Part shown: positions 26,955 through 34,455 of the stretch, piece by piece | Layout: every line of letters starts with the position of its first letter | How positions within the stretch are numbered: the stretch's first letter is position 1 | Position numbers and translations under genes: made by a program | NCBI GenBank assembly: GCA_021789755.1 | Contig: JAJYJD010000003.1 | Span: 1 to 34,455, forward strand | Length of the DNA: 34,455 bases | Origin: Bacteroidota bacterium | GTDB lineage: Bacteria > Bacteroidota > Ignavibacteria > Kryptoniales > JAKASW01 | Direction of reading: 5' to 3' | The notes under the pieces: generated by a model | Database searches by the model: none | What the model saw: the letters and a program-made list of their open reading frames with translations, nothing else | Told to the model about the DNA's origin: nothing

Positions 26955-28297
26955 GCTGGTCGCCCGCCATTGTTTTCCAATTTCTCTAATGCCAGGTATG
27001 TCAGCATGAGGTGGCGGGGCAAATGATAGTTCTCTATGCGATCGTAATGTGGCGTGAAAGTGACCTTCCTATCCGCTGCAGTGATCCATAAATGGTATCC
27101 GAATGGCTTGAGCCAATATTTGGCAACCATATACTCATACGTTTTCGCAAACCATTCTTTTGCCCACTCGTCCCCGGACTGCTCAATGAGAACCATCATG
27201 CCGTTCAATGCCTCCTCCTGCGCCCAGAGGACCTTTGGAGTCCTTTTGATTTCCCACAGGTCCAGATCCACGTTATTCAAGCTCCTGAGAACTCCCGAGT
27301 AAACCTGGTCCCATGCAACTTCCACATGGCGTTTGAATCTCTCCGCCGCGGTCCGGAACAATTTCAAATCCTTGGATCCGACCGCCTCTTCCATAATCGG
27401 TCGAAAGGTCTCGATAGAATGGCCTGTGTAGACAAACTCGGACAGATAATTGTCGGGACGCGAATAGTCGTGGTTGAGAAGCTCATTGTTTAGTCTGAAC
27501 TCGGGGTTGAAGTGTTTGCTTAGGACGGCATCAATGCACTTCGATCTTATCTCCTCCAGGTCTGGATCACTCCGGTGCTCAAGCATCCCATTGATAGTGG
27601 TGAGCATTACCATTGCAACACCCTGGATTCTGGCTCCTGGAAACGGGATCACTTTGGGGCCGGAATAGTCCGCCACAATTCGTGGATAATAGTCGGGGCG
27701 ATTATAGATCTTCCAGCATTTTAGGATGATCTCTTTCGCGGTGTTCCAGTATTTTTGTTCGCCTGTAGCGAAAGAATACTCGCTCAAACCCTCCGCAACG
27801 AAAACACTTCCATAAATTCTCTTTGAAGGTGGCGTAAGTGGTTTGCCTTCGCGAGTGATAACGGAAGGCCAGAGACTGTCCCCGGTGGGCTCGGTCTTCA
27901 TTATCAGCTTCAACGAGTTGGTCGCGACATCGAGGTATTTCTCGTCGTTTCCGAAATGCCTGTAGAGGAACGAGTAGACCCAGATGCCCCTTCCTTCGAA
28001 CCAGGTGCGCTTCTTTGTGTTGAGCCTCGTTCCGTCCCTGTCGTCGTTACACATGAAACCGCCGTACTTATGGTCGATCACGTACTTATCCATGAAGGGA
28101 AGAAAGTCTTCAAAAAGGTAGTAGTGATAATCATCACGGAGTTTCTTTAGAGACAGATCGCCGATTTTTAGCTTTGTGGTTCCGGAATCCATTCTCCGCC
28201 GGTCTACGGTGACTCTCTTCAACAAACTTTCGCTGCCAGAGTATTTGGCGGCCAGAATACTTCCGATTGAAGCAGCAACAAACTTGCGCCTGTCCAT
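26918..28297 (-). CDS. AGE-family (N-acylglucosamine 2-epimerase / cellobiose epimerase-like) protein with Tat-like leader
   Basis: MDRRKFVAASIGSILA leader; KRTWFEGRGIWVYSFLYRHFG, YGSVFVAEGLSEYSFATGEQKYWNTA, KVLWAQEEALNGMMVLIEQSGDEWAKEWFAKTYEYM, RIENYHLPRHLMLTYLALEKL. Confidence 0.85.
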   Translation of the reverse strand: MDRRKFVAASIGSILAAKYSGSESLLKRVTVDRRRMDSGTTKLKIGDLSLKKLRDDYHYYLFEDFLPFMDKYVIDHKYGGFMCNDDRDGTRLNTKKRTWFEGRGIWVYSFLYRHFGNDEKYLDVATNSLKLIMKTEPTGDSLWPSVITREGKPLTPPSKRIYGSVFVAEGLSEYSFATGEQKYWNTAKEIILKCWKIYNRPDYYPRIVADYSGPKVIPFPGARIQGVAMVMLTTINGMLEHRSDPDLEEIRSKCIDAVLSKHFNPEFRLNNELLNHDYSRPDNYLSEFVYTGHSIETFRPIMEEAVGSKDLKLFRTAAERFKRHVEVAWDQVYSGVLRSLNNVDLDLWEIKRTPKVLWAQEEALNGMMVLIEQSGDEWAKEWFAKTYEYMVAKYWLKPFGYHLWITAADRKVTFTPHYDRIENYHLPRHLMLTYLALEKLENNGGRPAWPGAAEAVNQK

Positions 28298-28332
28298 CTT
28301 TTATCGCTCCATTTCAAAAGCGTGTGTTGAGA

Positions 28333-28363
28333 GGAACACCGCACGGCTTGCTGCCGGTGTTCC
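28333..28363. repeat. Intercistronic hairpin GGAACACCG-N13-CGGTGTTCC
   Basis: 9-bp perfect arms in the 101-bp gap between two minus-strand genes. Confidence 0.6.
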
Positions 28364-28398
28364 AACCCGGCATAACCTAAGACGATTAGAGTGCAGCT

Positions 28399-31275
28399 TT
28401 ACTTTGTGCTTCGCAGCGAGTCCGTCGGCGAAAAGGCGCGAGAGGGCACCTCTCTGACATCAATCTTCGCTAAAGAGATTTGCGGAATACAGAATTCCGC
28501 AAGCGCATCTACATTACCTGTGCCGTCAGCGTTGACAAATTCGCCACCGTGCAAGACACAATCGAGCGTGTCGCAGGATTGAGATACCGGTATTTCGGAA
28601 ATCGATTTGAAGTACGATCCGTTCCAGACTTGTATTTTGCCGTGGTAGTCTGATTTGTAAACCATTCTTATTTCATAATTAGCATGAGTGTTCACACCGT
28701 TTATCCAGAAGCGGGGTCCGCCTGCGAGAGTTGAATATTTTCCTGTTCGAAATGTTATCCCGTTATCCGACTGCGGAGCGGACCACTGACCATTGTAGTA
28801 GAATGAAACACCCGGATCGTGGTCGTACTGATTATTATCGATATAGGCAATTCCGCTATATCGAAGTTTGCCTGTTTCTCCGGCAGCCACCCCAATCCAT
28901 TGATATCCGATTTTTCCTCTAGAAGGCATCGGGGTCGGAGCGACTTGGCCTTGCATGATGATCCTTGGCTTCCCGTTGACGGGAATGAACATTTCGCGTT
29001 GCGTCAGGCCTAAAGTCGTGAAGTGAATAAAGTAAGTATCGTGTTCGACGTTTTTCGGCACAGTCAGATAAAACCAGAACGTGTGCTTTTCGCCCGGTAA
29101 CAGTTTATAAGGTTCTCGCACGGAGGTTGTCATGTGACTCCATTGCTCAGGCAACGTCATAGTCAGAGTGTCGCTAATTGTGGCATCCAAAGCATTGAAC
29201 AATGTGACTGAAACTCTTTGTCTGCTACCAACTAGTACATTTCGCGATGATTCGTCGGGGTGAAGAAGCGGAAAAGTGTTGTTGGACATTACCAAGGCAC
29301 CGTAATTCTTGATCCGTGGCAGACGAAGAATGATGTTACCACCTCTAACTACGGGCTTTATGGCACAGAGTCTGTTGTTGTCAAAATAGACTGCAAACCT
29401 CCTCTTCATACTCGAGGGAAGTTCCAACTCCACGTGTCGCGCACTACTGCCCTTCTTGCTTCCAAGGATTAAGAACAAAGAGTGCGAATATCGTCCTTTC
29501 GTCTGATACTGTTCGAATGTATAGCTGTGCGGTAAATTCCGGATCTTCACAAGCATGTCCATGTGTTCTCTAGCAAGAAGAGGTAAGATCTCTGCAAGGA
29601 ATTGAAGATCACCGGGAATGATGTAGAGAATTCCCTTTCCCAAGTGGCGCAGCAATACGGCTGGTTTTCCATCCGACCATCTCGCCAGTACTAAATCTCT
29701 CGGTTCAGCATTCAATTCGAACCCGTTGGCTAATATCTCCTTCTCTCTTGTAAAGGCTGACATCCGAGACAAAAAATGTAATGTATCCTCGACGTAGTGA
29801 GTGTAATCGCATCGCAACAATTTCTGATAATCAGGCGGGATTTGATCTTCCTCGTTTCCAACAGTGTACTTTGACAGCTTGAAATCGAAATCATCATTCG
29901 GATTAGGAATGATGTTCGTCTTCGGGTCAAGCACAGAAATCAGCGTACCACCATCTTTAAGGAACCTGGTAATCGAAGATATTTGTTTTTCTGACAGTCC
30001 GACCGGCGAAGGTACTATCCAGATCCTACTGTGGACGTTTCCAAGATTAGCCGCAAATGCTTGTGGAACGTGGGCTATTGCGAGAGGTGTCCAAGCCATG
30101 TTGACAAAAGCTGTCCCGCCCAATCCCGTTTCCCTGGGAATGACTGTAGTTACCGCAGCTACCAACTTCGAACCTGCATAATACGGGACATACCTCTGGA
30201 CACTCAGCACACCTTTGCACCATGCAGCCCAACGCCAAAATGCATTTCTGTGTGTCAGAATATCATAGCCATTGAAGAGATCAAAGTAATTGAAAAAGTG
30301 AATTCCACAAGTTGTTGCCGTCAGCAGGACCCCCTGTGACACTCGATAGACTTGATCTTTCGGTATGGCACGCTCTCCGTATCCATTCATGTAATGGGTA
30401 TGGACTATTGTTTTTACGCGGTCCGACAGACCCTGAACGAAATCGGTTAGCCCGCGAAAACCCTGCATTTCCCGATAATTGGACAAAAAGTAGCTGAACT
30501 CGGAAAAATTCCCGATATAGAACTGTACGTTTTCGATATTTACTCTACCGGAGTGAATATGATTCAGGATCGTTCTGACCACTTCAGCAAACGGTCCGTT
30601 TGGAAAATCCATTACTGTCATATCGGGGTTAATCCTTAATGCAGTCTGGGCTAACTCCGAAAACTCATCGGCATTGAGATTCGGCGATCTGGATTCCACC
30701 GGTGGTACAAAGCCTCTGAATGCTGGATATTTCTTAAACCGTTCTACCATGTCGGTAGTGATGTCGTTTAGATAATCGAAGTATCTCCTATTGGACAATC
30801 CGTCTGGGACCAAAGCTAATCCGAGATATCCAGACATATGATGGGTTTCACATTCATCGAGAAAGTCCTTTACTGGATTGCGTCCGAGCCAAGGCTTCAC
30901 CTGAGGTTTTAGTTTCGGGTTGTCGTTCGGGTAGACCGATCCATTGTTCCTGTATACGTATGCGTAGGTGAGCATATTGATGCCGACTTGTTCTAATCTC
31001 GTAAACAGTCTGTCCCTCATCGCACTGGTTGAAATATCCCAAGCCGGGCGAGAACGGGGCCCATCCTTGGGTGCAGATCCCCAGTAAAACGACCCGATAT
31101 AATAAGGTGGAACGGGTAACGGTGAATTAACAAGCATCTTGTCAATATGATTATCACCGGATGAAGGAGGAGTTGATGACGCCGCCGGTGAAGATTGGCG
31201 AGCAGAACATTTGGGAGCAGCAAAGAGGGATAACCCCACAATTAATGAAGCGAGCGCCTTCATCTTAAATTTCAA
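28399..31275 (-). CDS. Large secreted TIM-barrel-like protein with glutamine-amidotransferase-like and beta-sandwich C-terminal domains (putative glycosidase)
   Basis: Signal peptide MKFKMKALASLIVGLSLFAAPKCSA; LEQVGINMLTYAYVYRNNG; YPAFRGFVPPVESRS; SRIWIVPSPVGLSEKQISSITRFLKDGGTLISVLDP; VSVTLFNALDATISDTLTMTLPEQW...LLPGEKHTFWFYLTVPKN Ig-like region. Confidence 0.7.
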   Translation of the reverse strand: MKFKMKALASLIVGLSLFAAPKCSARQSSPAASSTPPSSGDNHIDKMLVNSPLPVPPYYIGSFYWGSAPKDGPRSRPAWDISTSAMRDRLFTRLEQVGINMLTYAYVYRNNGSVYPNDNPKLKPQVKPWLGRNPVKDFLDECETHHMSGYLGLALVPDGLSNRRYFDYLNDITTDMVERFKKYPAFRGFVPPVESRSPNLNADEFSELAQTALRINPDMTVMDFPNGPFAEVVRTILNHIHSGRVNIENVQFYIGNFSEFSYFLSNYREMQGFRGLTDFVQGLSDRVKTIVHTHYMNGYGERAIPKDQVYRVSQGVLLTATTCGIHFFNYFDLFNGYDILTHRNAFWRWAAWCKGVLSVQRYVPYYAGSKLVAAVTTVIPRETGLGGTAFVNMAWTPLAIAHVPQAFAANLGNVHSRIWIVPSPVGLSEKQISSITRFLKDGGTLISVLDPKTNIIPNPNDDFDFKLSKYTVGNEEDQIPPDYQKLLRCDYTHYVEDTLHFLSRMSAFTREKEILANGFELNAEPRDLVLARWSDGKPAVLLRHLGKGILYIIPGDLQFLAEILPLLAREHMDMLVKIRNLPHSYTFEQYQTKGRYSHSLFLILGSKKGSSARHVELELPSSMKRRFAVYFDNNRLCAIKPVVRGGNIILRLPRIKNYGALVMSNNTFPLLHPDESSRNVLVGSRQRVSVTLFNALDATISDTLTMTLPEQWSHMTTSVREPYKLLPGEKHTFWFYLTVPKNVEHDTYFIHFTTLGLTQREMFIPVNGKPRIIMQGQVAPTPMPSRGKIGYQWIGVAAGETGKLRYSGIAYIDNNQYDHDPGVSFYYNGQWSAPQSDNGITFRTGKYSTLAGGPRFWINGVNTHANYEIRMVYKSDYHGKIQVWNGSYFKSISEIPVSQSCDTLDCVLHGGEFVNADGTGNVDALAEFCIPQISLAKIDVREVPSRAFSPTDSLRSTK

Positions 31276-31940
31276 AGGACCTCGTATTTTCTCCAGACTT
31301 CAGCCATGGTTCGACCCGCTGCCAATTCCTTTCTTACAATATTCTCAGTATTGATTCTCTCGACCACTTTTTCCACCACGTCTTTCTCAAGCTCCCTGGG
31401 AATGACCACTGTTCCGTCGAGATCCGCAAAGATCAGATCACCCGGAGAAATACGAACGCCACCGATAATGATTGGAATATTGTAATTGGTGACTCTTGCT
31501 CTCCCGGTGGTGTCTATCGGTGAAGGTCCCCACGCGAAAGTAGGAAACTTCATTCCTATTAATTTCCTGACATCCCGACTATAACCGTTGACGATCGCGC
31601 CACGACATTTCCGAGCAAGGAGAGCGGTAGCTGTCAGTTCACCCATGATCCCGACATCAAGATTGTCGCTTCCAGTCGTTACTAAGAGTGAGCCCGATCC
31701 GAGGGAATCTATACATTTGATGACGGTATCATAAGGTTCTTTCTCATTATCATCCTTCTCATTCAGCAAAGTCACAGCTCTTCCGGCGGCAACAAATGTG
31801 TTGTCGAGCGGACGAATCCCGGAATGAGGTGAAACGACCCGAAAGCGTTGCCCTATTTCGTCAAGGATATCGGAAAACACACCCGCATAGGCGTTCGCTT
31901 CGAGATAAGAAAAGAGTTCAGAGTCAGATTCAAAGTCCAT
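31272..31940 (-). CDS. RraA-like family protein (4-hydroxy-4-methyl-2-oxoglutarate / 2-keto-acid aldolase-like)
   Basis: VFSDILDEIGQRFRVVSP; GELTATALLARKCRGAIVNGYSRDVRKL; ISPGDLIFADLDGTVVIPRE. ATGA overlap with the 958-aa gene. Confidence 0.9.
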   Translation of the reverse strand: MDFESDSELFSYLEANAYAGVFSDILDEIGQRFRVVSPHSGIRPLDNTFVAAGRAVTLLNEKDDNEKEPYDTVIKCIDSLGSGSLLVTTGSDNLDVGIMGELTATALLARKCRGAIVNGYSRDVRKLIGMKFPTFAWGPSPIDTTGRARVTNYNIPIIIGGVRISPGDLIFADLDGTVVIPRELEKDVVEKVVERINTENIVRKELAAGRTMAEVWRKYEVL

Positions 31941-32226
31941 TAGTCACCTTTCTTATACATATTTTTTTCTCTCGAAGTCATAAGTCATCTTTCGAAGCAG
32001 ATCAAGTATTGCCGCAAAGGAGGGCCTCGTTTCTTCCCTCAAAGGAGCTCCACATTGGTCATTACGCTGACAGTTTAGCGAAAGCCGCCATTTGAGCTCG
32101 ACGGGAAAGCGAGAGGTCAACTGGAGTAGAGCAAGAAATGAAGTCTTGGTGACAAAAGCGGGGACAACTCCAAACGGCTAATAACACAAACACCCTAACA
32201 CAGCTTCGCCAACCGAGTCACATCGT

Positions 32227-32284
32227 TTCACATTGTGAACCGCCATCTCACATTCAAGATACAATACAATCCAGGTGTTGTCAA
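32227..32284 (-). promoter_or_regulatory. Strong sigma70-type promoter with downstream palindromic operator candidate for the RraA-led operon
   Basis: Minus strand TTGACA (32284-32279), 17-nt spacer, TATCTT (32261-32256); palindrome TTCACA-T-TGTGAA at 32227-32239 and a TCTCACA half-site at 32247. Confidence 0.65.
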
Positions 32285-32364
32285 GAAGCAAAGAAGAAAA
32301 CCACGAATTTTACTCGCGGGCCGCTCGGCTTCTTGAGTAGTCTACGGAGCGCCGTGAAATGCCG

Positions 32365-32393
32365 TCTCACAATCGAACCATCCTGTTGTGAGA
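32365..32393. repeat. Inverted repeat TCTCACAA-N13-TTGTGAGA
   Basis: 8-bp perfect arms about 80 bp upstream of the -35; shares the TCACA half-site with the 32227 palindrome. Confidence 0.6.
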
Positions 32394-32640
32394 ATTTACA
32401 CAGATGTTTGTATCCACTATATTTGCCAACTTAAAGCGCGATGGAGAAAGAATCTCGCACAGGACCCGCATCTCGACGATACCGCGCGAAGCTAAGCATA
32501 TCTGGTGCGGGTTTCAAAATCACTTTTCAATCGCCGACCCCTTATGGGTAACGCGCCAACGCCGTGCGGCTTTGGACACCACCACCGGTCTGTGGACGAC
32601 AGCCACTTTTGACAGGTCTGACAGATAATTTCGCTTTATG

Positions 32641-33027
32641 TCAGAAATGCGCTTCTCCAAACCTTTGAACCAAATGGATTAGGTTACCTTCCGGATCTTT
32701 AAAGAATGCCAACTTCATCTCTCCGTTTCTCACAATCATCTCTGGGATCAGAAAAGCACCATGGCCCAGCATATATTCATAGTCGCTCTCAAAATCATCC
32801 ACACGAATTGCGAGATGCCGCAATCCGGAATGAAGATTCCCTACAGGTACTGTTTGATCTATCGCTGGATACACTTCTAACATCCCGCCGCCCGGGAAGC
32901 GTAAGAAGTATGTCGAACGTTCCTCTATCCTGTGAACAACCTGACATCTTAGCACAGTAGTGTACCAATCCACCAACCGTTCCGGATTCTGCGCACAAAG
33001 GCCGACATGCTCCAATCCATTAATCAT
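32641..33027 (-). CDS. VOC (glyoxalase/dioxygenase superfamily) protein
   Basis: GLEHVGLCAQNPERLVDWYTTVLRCQ...LRHLAIRVDDFESDYEYML...KLAFFKDPEGNLIHLVQ. Confidence 0.92.
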   Translation of the reverse strand: MINGLEHVGLCAQNPERLVDWYTTVLRCQVVHRIEERSTYFLRFPGGGMLEVYPAIDQTVPVGNLHSGLRHLAIRVDDFESDYEYMLGHGAFLIPEMIVRNGEMKLAFFKDPEGNLIHLVQRFGEAHF

Positions 33028-33070
33028 AATACTAACCCATCATTCCATTGAACGTCTCACGCGATTACTG

Positions 33071-34087
33071 CTAAGGCACCCTCTCCGGTTTACCAGAGGC
33101 CAACGAGCGATGAATCGCATCAAGTATTGCGGTGACACGCCTTCCGTCCTTTGCTGTCACAAACGTTTCTCGGTCGTCGGTTATTGCATCAATAAAACTG
33201 TACATGCAGGAAGGAAGGGCACCTTGCCATTTGTCGAATATCTTGTAATTCAACAGCGTCCTGGGATATGTGTACGCGTCCTTATCCGCCATTTCAATCG
33301 CTTCCGCTTTCCTGTCAGAGAAGATATGCCCCTCTGTCCCCACAATTTCCATATAAGAGTCAGGCATATATGGACTTTTGTTTGAGTAAATCCATGCAGA
33401 TTCAAAAGTTGCAAAGAATCCATTCTTGAACTTCACTTGTGCCTGAATCGCATCATAAGTGTCGACGCCCCGTTTCTTCAGAACTTCCCTCGCGCCGCTA
33501 GCATACACTTCGTCGCCCTCGCTATCTACCCACCAGCTAACAAGGTCGATGTCGTGCGAAGAAAGGAACCACGCAGAAGTACTGTGCGCGGCCCACGGTA
33601 GCCACTCAGTGGGGACTAATATTGGATCGCTCTTCTTAGCATATCCCATCAGACACTTGCCAATTCTCCCGGCCTTTATGTCGCTGTGGATCTTGTGGTA
33701 CACGGAGAGCCATCGGTGGTTGAACGAGACCTGGAACTTCTTTCCCGTTTCTGCCACCAACTTGACGATCTCATCTGCTTCTTGAATATCTGTGGTCATG
33801 GGTTTCTCCACGAGGACGTGCCTACCGGCTCTCAGAGAGTCCACCACCGGATCACGATGAGCCCAATCGGGCGTGTTTACATGTACAGCATCTAAGTCCC
33901 CGTGTTCAAGCATTTCTCTGTGGTCGTTATAGTATTTAGGAATTCCCAATTCCTTTGCAACCGCAGCCGCCCGCTCGGAATTTTTATCGCAAACCGCCGT
34001 GACTTCAACCCCGGGATAACGCTGCCACACCATGACTGCGCTTTTTCCCATTATGCCCGTTCCGACAACTCCTATCTTGATCGTCAT
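33071..34087 (-). CDS. Gfo/Idh/MocA-family NAD(P)-dependent oxidoreductase
   Basis: KIGVVGTGIMGKSAVMVWQRYPGVEVTAVCDKNSERAAAVAKELGIPKYYNDHREML; HVLVEKPMTTDIQEADEIVKLVAETGKKFQVSFNHRW. Confidence 0.95.
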   Translation of the reverse strand: MTIKIGVVGTGIMGKSAVMVWQRYPGVEVTAVCDKNSERAAAVAKELGIPKYYNDHREMLEHGDLDAVHVNTPDWAHRDPVVDSLRAGRHVLVEKPMTTDIQEADEIVKLVAETGKKFQVSFNHRWLSVYHKIHSDIKAGRIGKCLMGYAKKSDPILVPTEWLPWAAHSTSAWFLSSHDIDLVSWWVDSEGDEVYASGAREVLKKRGVDTYDAIQAQVKFKNGFFATFESAWIYSNKSPYMPDSYMEIVGTEGHIFSDRKAEAIEMADKDAYTYPRTLLNYKIFDKWQGALPSCMYSFIDAITDDRETFVTAKDGRRVTAILDAIHRSLASGKPERVP

Positions 34088-34127
34088 TGCTTTCTCAATT
34101 ACCCTCGTGTTTAAGTTTCCGGATTCT

Positions 34128-34455
34128 TCAAAAAACGAAAATATCCTTCAGCGATTCCCGGCCGCGTGGATCCTCAAATACTTCTTCCCATTCATCGATC
34201 CTCCTTCTCCCGGTAATTATCTTCTCATAAGGAATAGACCCACTTTCAAGGAGTGCGAGCGATCTGTCCCATGATTCGTATTTTGTGGAGATATTGAAAA
34301 GGAACTTCACTCCTTTCATCATAAGCTGCCGATAGGGAAAATCAATTGTGTCATTATCAGAAAATCCTATTCCCGCGAAAGTGCCCAGCTTTCTTATCAT
34401 TTGTGCACCCGATGCCAGCGCCTCAGCTGACCCAGATGCGTCGATGAAGACATCC
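34128..34455 (-). CDS. C-terminal part of zinc-type medium-chain alcohol/polyol dehydrogenase, truncated by window edge
   Basis: In-frame extension to window end: DVFIDASGSAEALASGAQMIRKLGTFAGIGFSDNDTIDFPYRQLMMKGVKFLFNISTKYESWDRSLALLESGSIPYEKIITGRRRIDEWEEVFEDPR. Confidence 0.8.
   Translation of the reverse strand, partial: DVFIDASGSAEALASGAQMIRKLGTFAGIGFSDNDTIDFPYRQLMMKGVKFLFNISTKYESWDRSLALLESGSIPYEKIITGRRRIDEWEEVFEDPRGRESLKDIFVF

Noticed and set aside
1-34455. CRISPR arrays, tRNA/rRNA genes, phage or conjugation modules
   Set aside because: Looked for regularly spaced repeats, tRNA-like cloverleaf ends, integrases and transposase ORFs; none recognised by eye. A tRNAscan/CRISPR finder run would be needed to exclude them formally.

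Overview
34,455-bp window, probably from a Bacteroidota/Ignavibacteria-like bacterium. The taxon is inferred from a type IX secretion-style C-terminal sorting domain and a TonB-dependent receptor with an N-terminal carboxypeptidase-like domain. Every well-supported gene is on the minus strand. There are three blocks. (A) 1-11.4 kb: a drug/metabolite efflux operon reading tetR -> emrA/hlyD -> three tandem EmrB/QacA-type MFS pumps -> tolC, followed by a GT4 glycosyltransferase, a SAM methyltransferase and an ABC exporter ATPase. (B) 11.4-13.9 kb: a decayed zone. It contains a 2-keto-3-deoxygluconate kinase (PfkB) pseudogene with several in-frame stops and a frameshift, a truncated KduD-like SDR remnant, and two similar intrinsic terminators. 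(C) 13.9-34.4 kb: a large carbohydrate/uronate-utilisation-like locus. In transcription order it encodes a zinc ADH, Gfo/Idh/MocA, VOC, [700-bp regulatory gap], RraA-like aldolase, a 958-aa TIM-barrel-like secreted protein, an AGE-family epimerase, a 744-aa DUF4434-like secreted protein, a TIM-barrel-like lipoprotein, a TonB receptor, a second small TIM-barrel-like protein, a T9SS-sorted beta-helix protein and a heparinase II/III-like lyase. No SusD-like protein was recognised. The most interesting candidate for an undescribed system is block C: a SusD-less polysaccharide locus with four poorly characterised TIM-barrel-like exported proteins, two of which share an IDDF-motif core, lying next to pseudogenised uronate-catabolism genes. 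Regulatory signals read directly from sequence include two good sigma70-like promoters with palindromes just downstream, and an exact GATAAT-N-ATTATC (Fur 6-1-6) palindrome in front of the TonB receptor. All family assignments are from reading the translations; no database search was run.
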